The notes under the pieces: generated by a model
Seen by the model: the letters and a program-made list of their open reading frames with translations, nothing else
The model's database searches: none
What the model was told of the DNA's origin: nothing
Position numbers and translations under genes: made by a program
Shown: piece after piece, positions 36,051-47,270 of the stretch
Numbering within the stretch: position 1 is the stretch's first letter
Layout: every line of letters begins with the position of its first letter
Origin: Blastomussa wellsi
Taxonomy: Eukaryota; Cnidaria; Anthozoa; Scleractinia; Plerogyridae
Assembly: GCA_947652115.1 (NCBI GenBank)
Contig: OX393569.1
Location: forward strand, 413,509 to 477,508
DNA: 64,000 bases
Reading direction: 5' to 3'

Positions 36051-37309
36051 TTTTGGTTTGGTACAAGAGTGACAAAAGATACTTTGGAACTTTGTTTTGA
36101 AGCGTTTCAACCGAGCGTCTCAACACTCAGCTTCGTTTGTGTCAGTAAGGACTTTGTTATCTTTCATTTTTGAACAGATATCGTTCCTGTTAGCTGTGGG
36201 GTTGCTTTTTATATCGTGCTACGAGCGACATTTTTGCCATGTCTTAGTGCGGAGAAACAAAAAAGATATGTGCTCAAGAAAGTTGAGTGCAAAAACTGAC
36301 AAAACTTTTAAAAAACGCTTTTAGTTAACAAGCGGGACCGAAATGGGCTTTAAAAACATGTACATGGGTTTTAATTGTTAGAAGTGCGCCTACAATGCAA
36401 GCATCGTGGATATTTCATGATTGGGTAGTCAAAAGGAACAGAATTTTATCTCCGCCTGGCGTCACCATTGCCTTGATTTCAAGCTGCAGGTTGTTGTATT
36501 GTGAGATACCTGCTTGAGATTCTGTTATCGCCGCGGTAAATTTTAAAAACGTTGGGTCTTTTGTAACCTTAAGGGCGCATCACAGAATGTTTACTCTGTA
36601 GACGTAAGAGGATTATGATGTGAAAGAAGTTTATTTTGCATTGTAAACCATCCAAGATGAGTTAACCGCATCGGATGTTCACTAAAGAAAGGATAATTAC
36701 ACAAAACAGCCGTCATGGACACCTGTTATTAAGAATCCGTGCGAATGTTTGTAAGCATAGCGATATTGCCTGCTGGTATTATGTACCTCAGAATCCCAAC
36801 AAAGAATACTGTAATAAATCATCTTTGGTTACGTATATGTATACAGCCTTTTTTATGTTTTTATTTAGTGGCATAGTCTTTAGGAGCAAATAGAATATCA
36901 GGGTACAGAGTGCAAAGTACAGATCTGACGTCTGTTCTTAGCATTTGATCATGAAAGATCCTCAAGTGCTGCTTCAGGGGCGGATTCAGAACATTTAGAT
37001 ACAGATGGCCAAATAAATTGCCCCCAGCCCCCTCCCGCCACCCACACCCACATCAAACAAAAAAACTGTCACCAAAAGTTCAGAGGCTTCAGAGGATGGA
37101 CGTTAAGACAAAGTGGTAGGCGAACTCTTTACGGAGTTATTCCATTGTATTCATTCATCCTGTAAGCATAACTAAAATCGGTACAAATGAATCACTGCAG
37201 AAGGTACTGAAAACTATGTAAAATAATATAAAACCATGATTGTATAATATTTGTTTCTTTTAATCACATCGAAGAGCCCTGAGTGAACGGTAAAAAAATA
37301 TATATATGT

Positions 37310-37730
37310 GTCTGGATTTTGGAGAACGTGGTCAGCCTTGAGCCACAACTTTTTCGCCTGATCACCGGCGATAGCCGGTGGTCAGGCCAGCCCAGCGCTT
37401 AAAATACCAGGGGGATAACGTCAACGGTGGCATCACCATACTGCCCTGGCACCTGGCTTTGAGCGCGTACCAAGTTGGGCGCCAACGATGCAAACCCACG
37501 GGGTGGGGTTGGTAGAAAAGGTGAATTTTTAGCCTGAAAAGTGTTCTTTTTCTTGGCAGGAAGGCCTACATGGGCCCTGGGGCCAGCGCTAAGCAGAACC
37601 AGTGACAGCCTGCCACTCACAAGCAAGGTGGGTGTGCATGCTACCTGGTGACGGGTTGGCTGGGTTTGATTGATTGGAAAAGCCTGTGTTTTGCTGGAAA
37701 GTTCCCAGGCCGGCCTGTTTGAGTTACGGT
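37310..37730. other. GC-rich block of unknown origin
   Basis: Base composition is clearly higher in G+C than on either side. It includes a hairpin near 37360-37387 (CCTGATCACCGGCG / CGCCGGTGATCAGG-like) and many CpG and GGC/GCC steps, but no convincing ORF. It could be a transferred or duplicated fragment, an RNA-gene relic or a repeat. Confidence 0.3.
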
Positions 37731-38772
37731 TCTCATAAATCCAGTCATATATATAGCGAAGGATAATGAAGGACCACTTACAATTGTTTAAATATGCAAA
37801 TAAGTTGCTATTTTTTAATTATTTTTATTAATTGTGGCCACATTTCTTTTTACATGTACAGCAATTGCTGACTTTTAATAATATAACTTGCAAGAAATGG
37901 TGATTTGAACAAAATCTTTTACACAGATTCATACCTAGGGCATATTACTGTAAACATGATGCATTTTGCTTTTTTTAATACTAGACATGGACCATTTATT
38001 AATTAACGGCAAAACTATTTACAATGAACGATTCTGATGATGCAGTCATTAGAATAAATAGCAAAATATAATCTAGGGGAATATTCATTAAAAAAGCGAA
38101 ACAAAAATTGGTTCTAGATGGGGGTAACAAAACATATCGTCTTTGTAACAACTGATCGTGTGCCAGTATCAAGAAACAAAAGAAAACTATTTTCTGCTAT
38201 TCACAATACAAATTGATGCATTTTTTTTATTCATTTTTAAACCGAATAATAATTTTAAGTGTCAGAAACATCAAATATTTTATTCAGACTTTCTTCTCCT
38301 GAGCAACCGAAGAAACATATAATAAACAGCAAATTCTATGATTTAGAATCTTTCTTAAATATGTTTCAGCACTTTGAAATTATTGATCAAATTACGTGAA
38401 ATAAATATTCGTACGGTTCTTTTTGGTCGTAGCGAAATAGGTTGTCTCATACATTGTTATTAAATAAAGACTGATTTATTTATCGTATAAATTATCTCGA
38501 CTAATTTGAGCATTATCGAAAATTGATAAAATTATTCACGTCAAATTAAAATTCACTCCCGGAAAACTGAAAAATCCCAAATCAAACAATGTAAGGCTTA
38601 GGAATTCTTCTTCGTAGAATTTCTTGTTATAGATGTCAGCAAAATAAATAGGACGCTGAAAAAAATGCTCACAATTAACGTTTTGTTGAATATCTTAACT
38701 CGAATAAATAATAACTATTGATACATATCAATCTGCATCTCAAAACAACGGAAAATTGTTAAAATGTAATAG

Positions 38773-38778
38773 TTTATT
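38773..38778 (-). terminator. candidate poly(A) signal
   Basis: AATAAA on the minus strand 38 bases beyond the stop codon of the six-span membrane gene. Confidence 0.5.
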
Positions 38779-38815
38779 TTAGTGAATCAAAAGACCAGGT
38801 TTTCTGCGGTCAATT

Positions 38816-39691
38816 TCAGTCATTATGTTGGATAAAGCGAAGTAAGGGACAACAAAATGCGACGAGAACAAAAAGGCCCCATATAATCACGCCGATCATG
38901 AAAAGTCTGTCCGTAATTCCACTAAAAACGCTTCCAGTTTCTGAAGGAAGAGTGAAAAAAGAAAACTTAAGAAGACCCAGGCAAGGTGTCATTACAACCA
39001 GTGTGAAACAGCCACCAACGAACAAGGATACACACGCGCGTATCTCGTAGCACCGGCAGTTATCGACTCTACTCCAGCGATAAAACGCTGTGAGACCTTT
39101 ATATAAGCTCACGATTGCCGCAGCCGTAAGACTTATGGCCAAAAGTGTTCTTGCGTGGTCAAAACGATTCCCTAGGATGTATTTATCCGCGCAAGTCTCA
39201 TCATGGTGGCACGCCCAGCAAATGAGGCCTCGTGAACCGGAACGCTTTACGAACAGGTCGACCGCCAAGCAAGTCAAGGGAATATCATGTAGCATGCTGC
39301 ATACACATCCCAAAACAAATTTAACCGTAATGTACTTTTCACTTTGGTTCGAGCTTGTAATCGTCCGACGAATTATCAAAATGTAGGCTATTAGATTCGA
39401 GAAGATTAAAAAGCCGGCCAAAGCAGTGAAGAATTTCATGGCGAGGAGTGCCTTGCCAAAAGAGTTGATTTCTTTCTGGTAATCATCCTTGTTCCAAGGG
39501 CCACTTGAACAGAATAGAATTTGTTTGCTTTCATTGTTGCTGGTATGGTTGGAATTATCCATAAAGCGTTTGTAGGTAGTATGGCTTCGCCACGCATCAT
39601 GCAACACACTAATATCTGTTCCCAGATCAAAGCCATATAGCAATACGAAGAGCACCAATTCTCTCGCCAAATCGCGGGCGATGGTCATCAT
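38816..39691 (-). CDS. six-span membrane protein, intronless, family unknown
   Basis: A single uninterrupted 291-residue ORF starting at tandem ATGs (39691, 39688). Hydrophobic segments at about residues 11-27, 82-108, 119-146, 180-205, 218-246 and 258-286 suggest six membrane spans. The loop between spans 1 and 2 has two or more N-glycosylation sequons (NHT, NES) and a Cys; the loop after span 3 has CWACHH and ETCAD, which could form disulfides. DLGTD just after span 1 recalls XK-related scramblases, but the remainder does not clearly follow that family, so no function is assigned. A poly(A) hexamer lies 38 bases past the stop. The lack of introns, unlike most of its neighbours, could mean a retrocopy or a naturally intronless family. 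Confidence 0.75.
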   Translation of the reverse strand: MMTIARDLARELVLFVLLYGFDLGTDISVLHDAWRSHTTYKRFMDNSNHTSNNESKQILFCSSGPWNKDDYQKEINSFGKALLAMKFFTALAGFLIFSNLIAYILIIRRTITSSNQSEKYITVKFVLGCVCSMLHDIPLTCLAVDLFVKRSGSRGLICWACHHDETCADKYILGNRFDHARTLLAISLTAAAIVSLYKGLTAFYRWSRVDNCRCYEIRACVSLFVGGCFTLVVMTPCLGLLKFSFFTLPSETGSVFSGITDRLFMIGVIIWGLFVLVAFCCPLLRFIQHND

Positions 39692-42417
39692 AGCCAGACA
39701 ATCAGTTGAAAATTATGACAAGCATTCGAAAACGGGTTTTGCCTATATGTTACTGCAAAATGTTATATACAAAATAATAATTCAGTTTAATTTGATAAGA
39801 ATTTTCATTTTACATATTACATTACGTCACTGACTAGGCCACGAAATTACAATTTCGCGCGGTCAATAGCGAAGCGCGCTAGGTCCCAAAACTGGGCAGG
39901 GGGATCGAACAAATGTAAATTATCGGACCCCAAACGAGAGACTAAAATAACATTAATTATTGACGTCGTCCTGAGAGAAATAGATGGAATGTATAGGCGA
40001 AGTTTCTTTACAAAAAATTGGTTTACGAGGTGACTGTCCAGCAGGCACCTTACTGATTAGCACGTCGATTTTACTGGCTGAAGAATGATTAAAAACTACA
40101 CCAAGTACCTACCTTTATTTGTCTCAATCATGACTTCACTTACGCACCTCGCTATCAGGTTTGCCTCGAACTGTTTGGTCGTTTCTTGCGCGTGAAACTG
40201 AAAATCGACAGGTTGGAATCATGGATGAGGGTCTCAATAGCGGTTCCTTTTAACGGCTGACGGTTAGAAATAAACCTTTCACGGTTGACGGTTGATTTTT
40301 TGGTCATTTGACGGTTGGCAGTTAAAGGAGCCACGTCACGGTTTGAGCATTTTTAAAAATTTAGCTTAAATTTTTCAAAATCGTTATTTGTAATCCGCTT
40401 CAATCTTTTCCATCCATAACAACCCTTGTTCCTTTTTCGTTTAGTATCACCTCTTAGGTGTTTTTCTTCATTAGCAAACTATTAGTTTTAGGTTTCCCAC
40501 GTTTTAATGGTGATTTCGTTCTTCACAAAAATAACTCAAAAATATCGTGACGCAGCTCCTTTAACCCTATTGAGAGCCTCTTTGATAAGCGGATATGTTA
40601 GCGCGTAGACTAGTACAGTAACGACTGTTTCCTTGCGCTTTGAGACCCCTCTTGTTTAGAAACAAAACTCAGCGCAGCAACTGGGTCCGGCTGTCTCTGT
40701 GCAAACTTGTAACAGATTAGCTAACCAAGTACCTAGTATTCCTTATCCATGAAGACCCTCGTACTGCGAGCGAAGTTTTTCTCGATTTTTCGGTCATTCA
40801 TGGCTGAAAGGATTGATGGTTTCAACGCTATTCTTGTTCCACCCAAAGACATTTTTAAAGTTTTCTTTATTACGCAAATAAGAAGGCTTTTGACGTCAGG
40901 CCGTGCACAAAGTGGGGAGCCAAAATTACTCGAAAGTCGAAAAACACTATACAGCTATTAAAAGTTTTGAATCTTTGAATTGTGTTTTAGGTGCAACAGC
41001 GTGCAGAGTATATGACGGCCTGATATAATCAACATGTTTCATAAAAAGTGCAAAATCTCATGTATTTGAATCAAATTATTTTAGAGAAACTCACTGTTTA
41101 TTGTACTATTCGTCAAACGTCGCGGCTGTCAATCAAAGGAACGTGTCTGTCAGCTCTTTTACTCCTCCATTGTACCCCCTCCCCCACCCCCATGAGAATA
41201 AAAGTCCTCAAAAGTCAGCTGTGTTCCGTTGTAACCAATGGCGATTAAGTACAACTCATCAATAGTGCTGAAGCATTTTTTTTCTTGCTTTAAAAATAAC
41301 GATCAAAGCAAGAACGTGCAGTTGTGAAGCTGAACGCTCGCTGAGTCATGTTGCATGCTCTGTCATGCGTGACTTGGATTTTTTTGTTCTGCGGTCACTG
41401 AAACGGAAAAATATTGGAACTCACTTTATCCGGCTTTATTACCCCCGTAACAGTCTCCTTGCTCCTGGCGGAGGCAATACAGCACAGTACATAATGTTTG
41501 ATATTTTTTTGTGGAGAATTCAGCGCAAAATGGATGATTTGCCAACGAAACTAAAATATTGCAGTCAGCAAAAGAGTTTGGCCTTTTCCTTGAGAACAAT
41601 AACAGACAAGAAGAGTGAGCAGTAGGCAGTCATGTCGACAATTATTGAGAAAATGGCTTAAAGGATGCTTATGCGATTAAAACTATTTTAGCCAAAAAAA
41701 TTAGCTACGGTTTGGTCAAGAGTTTTTGAGGGGATGAAAGTTGTTTCCAAATTATATTATATACATTAATATTATATGGCACAAGCTCGGTCGTGATTGA
41801 TTCACCAGACATAAAAAAGCACATATATGGTTGTTGCAGCATTGATAGAGTTTCAATTGACATTTCTTGTACTTAGCTAGCTGTTAGTTAGTAACTGACT
41901 TCGGGTGATTATTAGATTGCTCGTAAACATTTTCAGTGAAGGGAAGGAAGAGTGTAAATGCCATTTTCATGCGGTCGAGTGTTTGACCTGGTCATATTTC
42001 AGGGTCACATTTATTTAATTTGAAAATCGCGGAGTGGAGCTTCGATCGCAATTGATCAGACGTTATTTCATTCTGGTAATCTGAAATTTTGAGCTGTTAA
42101 TCAGGCCTGGTTAATCAACGCGGAACCATTTATCGTTCACCTGGGCAAAAAAAAGTGGGCATTGGCACTGTCATACATGTGATCATGATTTCATTCCTGA
42201 TCTGACCAATCAAATTAGTGTCACATTTTTGAGACATTGACTCACGTACAAGTACGCGTGCCGGTTTGGAAGTCCATGATTGATGTTTTATGTGCGTCAT
42301 ATCCATGAAACAGCAGTATTTTATTCCATTCCCACAGGGGGAACTGTACTGAAGAAGAACTCTCTCATTGCTATCTAAAAGAACTTTCGTTCTTTTCTAA
42401 ACCTAACTCGAAGAAAA
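39692..42417. other. gene-free spacer
   Basis: It contains a block of repeated GGTTGACGGTT-like phrases (40240-40320) followed at once by the second TTAAAGG MITE. The short ORFs show no recognisable sequence. The last few hundred bases are presumably promoter and 5' UTR of the oxidase gene. Confidence 0.55.
40322..40564. mobile_element. MITE-like element, TTAAAGG family, copy 2
   Basis: It begins TTAAAGGAGCCACGTCACG and ends CGTGACGCAGCTCCTTTAA, giving a 19-base terminal inverted repeat. It is the second copy of the element at 1974-2217 and has the same length and internal block order. Confidence 0.75.
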
Positions 42418-45400
42418 ATGGCCCTGCAAATACCTGTGATGCCAAGTTATTCTAAAACTTTGACAGTAAGTTTTTATTTTTGCTTTTTTTTTGCTACAGT
42501 GTTTTGTCAATATTTGTGCCCAGTCATCTGCCAATAGCTCTCAACATTCCAACCGTGGTGTAACAAGCTAGGATGTATCGTACCTCCGAACATCAGCAGT
42601 TACCGAACAAACTTTGTGGTCAACCTGCCAATTAATTTATTTAGTAAAGCTAAATAGGCTTCAGTCAAGACATATATTTTTTCATGTATATTGATTTCTG
42701 GACCCTTAAAGGGAAAAAATTGGTTCGAGTATTCGAAAGTTGATCGAAATATTGGTGGTTAAGATTGCCATGTTTGGATAGTAAGGTAAATCTAAGGAAA
42801 ACGACTTTTGGTTTGAGATATCCTGAGGTCATTCACGTAACAAGAGTTCGAGAAATTGGGTTTCCACCCCAGTGGGGGGGGGGGGGGGGGGAGGGGTGTA
42901 CTCGCATTATACATGACCGACGTATTTTTTGGTCTGTTTGATTGAATAAATCCGTATTGAGGTATTTAAGTCTTGTATTTTTTGGGTAGGAAATGTTGAC
43001 GCCAGCATGATTTTTTGGATCTAAAATTTCAGGCTCGTGTATTTTTTTGGGTTTGCATTATGAGCTCCGTCGGACCCCCACCCCCATCATGTATAATGCG
43101 AGAGACCCTCCCCCTGGGGTTTCCACAGTACTGCAATTTGAAGTTTGCTGTGGAGGTATGTATGTTACGTATTTGAACCATTTAATTACAGAATTGCCTA
43201 AGGCCGTTTTAAACTAACAAACTAACCCATCCCCATTCTCTCCAAATGTCTGTCCAAAAACGTACTGTTAATAAACTGTGCAGATGGGTAGGAAGAATTT
43301 ACACCCTGATATTTGTTTTATTAGAGTCGTAGAACTCCTCGTATTCTGGTCGTTGGCGCTGGAGTAATTGGAATGACGTGTGCTTTGCGACTTTTGGAGC
43401 GCGGGTAAGTCAATTTTAATGAAAATCTTAAAAAAGAATATTTAACAATTATCCTGCAAAATCGCGCGGAATATCGCCTGATACTTAGCCAACGAGGCCG
43501 TATGTAATTGTCGACGAAGAGCATTTTACAGTTTGAAAAGTTGCCGATATTTTTGGCGAGAAAAAGAAGTTCCGCTGTTTCTTAGAACTCTCGGCGATGT
43601 TTTTCTTTTAAACGCGATAACAGTGCAAATGTCAGTCACAGCGAATCAAGAGGAAAATTTACAAATTAGTATGGGTTATCAAATGGTGACGAGTGAAATT
43701 AGGAAATAATTTCACGCGCGTTTTGTCAAAATTCTTAAAACTCGTTCACACATTCTTTTAATGTTGTCCTAAATAGTGGACATTATGATTATAATACCAG
43801 GTCTAAGGATAACACCCGAAAGGCTTTTTCAAATAGGAACTGGGGACTTTGGGCTTCGACAAATTTTGCTCCTAACGAATGCAATAATCTGGATAAGTCA
43901 TCGAGGGAGCTGAAATCACTTGATAAATTTAGAAAGGCTAATCCGTAATGTAACAATTTGATTGATTGATCTTAGTGATCTTAGCAGACGTTAGTTAGTA
44001 TCAAATAAGTTAGTTAGTAGGTTTTGATTAGCTACAGATTCATTTTTGTTCACTTAATGTTTTTGCCCTTTAGTAGGATCCTACTGTAAAGCACTTTAGA
44101 GCGAAGTAGGCATCCTCAACTGTTCGAGAAATTTCGCACCAAACGTTGCATTATTATTGAAAGCAATTATTATTTTTTAATTTCACACATTTCACATGTG
44201 GAATTACAAATTAACGCTGAAATTTCGCGCCCGAATTAAGGAGTGAGTTATCTCCCATGATTTTATGCATTTTATTTCCTTCTGCAAATAACAGATGAAC
44301 TTTAAATATTAACTCCAGACTGTATTTGTATATATGGAGGCAGGATGTATATATCTGACACCATATAATATTGTAGCTTTGCACGTTTCCATGGAATGCT
44401 TGACGTCTTTTTTTAATTTATTCTCCTCTTGCTACGTTAGTCTTAAAACGGACAAAAAAGAATAACGCTCTATCATTTCCTTTGCACTTATCAACAACTT
44501 CCCTGTGCTCTAATATTGCCAACGAGGTCTGTGAGCGGGAGAATCTTCCGACCAAGGTCGTCAGTGAGTAGGCTGAACGCAGTCAGGTCTGCACTCACGA
44601 CCGAGGTCAAGATTTTCACACACGGACCGACTAACCTCAGTTAATAAGGTGTATTTTATGCAGTACGGGTCAAACAGGAAAACTTTGCTTAATATTTTTT
44701 GGCTCTTCCATTTGGTATTTTTAATAGAAGGAAGTTAACGTTTTTATATGTTTCTAAATTTTTGTTTCTAACTTTCTCACCTACCGGTCTATGTTGAAAC
44801 ATACAGACCGCAAAAAGCGACGTAGGAAGTTATAGAAACGATTCTGAACTAGTACTAGAACAAAGGAAAGATTTTCTTGATCATTTTTCTGAAAAATAAA
44901 TAGTATGCGATCGATACATACATACATACATACATATTTTATTGCAACTCCCTAAAAAGGGTTTTTCAGTTACAAGTTAATCGATGTTGATGGGAACAGG
45001 AGCACGTCCCCTCAGAAGTTGACTACCTAAAGACAATAGAAAATTAAAATAGTATAATAATAATAAATAATAAAGACTTTATTCATGCGTCAATTGTAAA
45101 AAATAGCAGTAATAAAATCACTAAGTAAGGACACAACAAAATAATTTAAATCAAATAATAAATAATTTACATGTAAGATATGTACAGATTCTATCTCTAA
45201 ACTAGCTCGCTCTCTCTACCTCTCTCTAATAAATAACTAAATATTAATACAAGAATAATATACATTTAAAATATGTACAAATTCTACACTAACTCTCTCT
45301 CTAAAACCAGCTCACTCTCTCTTCCTACACACTCACTTAACCTTCCTGAACATATTTAATTTAAATTACATGAATTTAAGTACTAACCTAAAAAACAAAA

Positions 45401-47270
45401 GAAAGCTCAGGCACAGACAAGATCCGATCGATAACATTGTTTATTGCTGTTTATATACAGCGGAACCCCGCCTTAAAGTCAGCCATTTCCTATTTAATTA
45501 ATAAGGCCAATTTTTTGTGGCCAGTTGGTGACCAAATTTACGAGTGCCACAGCATGTATGCTGGACCTATCCCCCACCCGGGGGCAAGGAACAAATGATT
45601 GCATGTATTTCCTTTACATCAGGTACAGGGTGACAGTTGTAGCGAAGGAATTCGCTTCCCCGGATCCCGGAGTACGTATCACGTCCGAGATTGCCGGCGC
45701 CTTGTGGGAATGGCCCCCAGCAGTGTGTGGACATCACACGGATGACGAGTCTTTAGAAAGGGCCAAAGTTTGGTGTATGGACAGTTACGTCAAGTTCGTA
45801 GAACTGGCCATGAACGCAGAAGAAACAGGAGTGTTTGTGAGACAGTCCGTGTTTTACTTCAAGGACAGAGTCGAGGATACTCCTCTTCAATTGGACAAAA
45901 TGAATGAGCTTAGCCATCTGCCTGGATTTCTGCATGATAAAAATCTCATTGAACAGACAGGTAAGATGCACTCTGGTCTGCGACGCAAGCTGTGTTTTTA
46001 AAAGAAACTATTTTAATTATCATTTTTGGCTAAGTGATAACATCAAATGATGGGCCATGCCAGGTTAATGTAATTAAATTACATTGAACTTTAGTTTGAA
46101 GTAGAAAGAAAGTTTTCCGAGCTCTCCACTCACACGTTCCTCTCTGGGGAGCTCGGGTTCTTTTCCCGAGCAGGGCTATTTATGGAGCGCAACTGTGCTC
46201 ACAGTTTTCTTTTCTTTTTTTTTTTTGTTTCACACGTCTATAAGTCACCATAGTCTTAAACTCAATATCACACACTAACAAATCCATCGCTTGTTTTCAG
46301 CTGTAAACTCGGCCTGTGGGGTTGTAGACGCATACCAACACATGGCTCCTATGATTGACACTATTGTCTTCATGCAGTGGCTTTACAAACAATGTCGTGA
46401 AAAGGGCTGTCGCTTTGTACAGGATGACATCCACGGCCTTTTAAGAGATCAGGCCGCGCAGTTGGAGAGTAAATACAAAGTGCAGTTGATTGTCAACTGC
46501 TCTGGCCTCAGTGCTAGGGAGCTGGCAGGAGATGAAGATGTCTTCCCGTCAAGAGGTGATATAGCGAAGTATATTGTAATGTGCCACGTGAATACCCAAA
46601 CCGTATACGGAATAATATAGTCCCTAGTCCATCGCAGGGTTACCCCTCAACATTATTTCGCCGGTACCTATTTATACACCCGCGTGGAGAGAGGCACCGT
46701 AAGAGTCAAGTGTCTTCCCCAGGGTGGAATCAGGTTTTGACCATGCTTAAAAAGTAAGGACTTCACCTAAAATTTATCTCAAAAATTTTATTACCAGGTG
46801 TGATACTCAAAGTACGGAACGATGGCAGTTTGATGCCCAAGTTAACTCACTCCATGTGCATCTCAGCCGAAACTGACAGACTTCAACACGGAGATGAAGA
46901 CTTTGTGTATATTTTACCAAGAAGTGACGACAAACTATGGCTAGGAGGCTTGGTGCAGCCCAACCAATGGGACAGAAATCTCACGCTCGATTATCCTCCA
47001 ATCAGAAACATGTTTGATAAGGTCAAAGAGTTTTTCCCGCCATTGGGTAACTATGGAGACGATGACGTGGAAGAACTGTTAGTGGGCTTGCGGCCCGCTC
47101 GTAAAGGTGACATCTGTCTGGACTGGGATCCCGTGTGTCCCTCTGTTCTACACAACTATGGACACGGGGGGTCGGGAGTCACCTTTTCGTGGGGTTGTGC
47201 CAGCGACGTGTGTGCTATGGTGGATCGCGCCCTAAAAAGGCATAAATTTATTTGTGTCTCAAGGCTGTAA
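42418..47270 (+). CDS. FAD-dependent D-amino-acid oxidase family protein (peroxisomal)
   Basis: Five exons: 42418-42465, 43325-43404, 45623-45960, 46301-46555, 46798-47270. All junctions are GT-AG and the frame closes to 397 residues. A 22-residue lead is followed by the FAD-binding Rossmann motif RILVVGAGVIGMTCALRLL (GAGVIG at 27-32). Later blocks follow the DAO/DDO order: a TSEIAGALWEWPP region, LIVNCSGLSAREL, ILPRSDDKLWLGG, VGLRPARKGD with the substrate-binding Arg region, and NYGHGGSGVTFSWGCA. The C-terminus SRL fits a type 1 peroxisomal targeting signal. The family oxidises D-amino acids to keto acids with release of hydrogen peroxide. The protein is about 50 residues longer than vertebrate DAO and the active-site tyrosines are not obvious by eye, so neutral versus acidic substrate cannot be decided. 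Confidence 0.9.
42859..43125. mobile_element. fold-back element in oxidase intron 1
   Basis: Left end GGGTTTCCACCCCAGTGGG with a long G-run and CTCGCATTATACATGA is mirrored by TCATGTATAATGCGAGAG and CCCCCTGGGGTTTCC on the right. The interior repeats GTATTTTTTGG/GTATTTTTTTGGG. It is a non-coding MITE-like element. Confidence 0.7.
44518..44645. repeat. fold-back family GACCGAGGTCAAG, diverged copy (oxidase intron 2)
   Basis: It shares CGGGAGAATCTT, GTCTGCACTCACGACCGAGG and GAGGTCAAGATTTTC with the cleaner fold-back at 48858-48991. Confidence 0.6.
44915..45360. repeat. CATA microsatellite and imperfectly duplicated AT-rich tract (oxidase intron 2)
   Basis: A short (CATA)n run near 44915-44936 leads into TTTATTGCAACTCCC. 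From about 45055 there are (AAT)n runs and two imperfect copies of a block containing ATGTACA(G/A)ATTCTA and CTCTCTCTC, roughly 120 bases apart. The block resembles the 3' tail of a retroposon. Confidence 0.5.
46621..46735 (+). repeat. SINE-like repeat, copy 2 (oxidase intron 4)
   Basis: Same family as 13975-14118: CTAGTCCATCGCAGGGTTAC, GCCGGTACCTATTTATACAC and GTGGAGAGAGGCACC in the same order. Confidence 0.65.

Larger units (their letters stand above)
34040..38815. other. gene-poor spacer
   Basis: The first about 650 bases are probably RGS22 3' UTR. The rest is AT-rich with scattered short ORFs lacking recognisable sequence. Two items stand out and are listed separately: a small ORF with one membrane span (35955-36050) and a GC-rich block (37310-37730). 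Confidence 0.55.
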
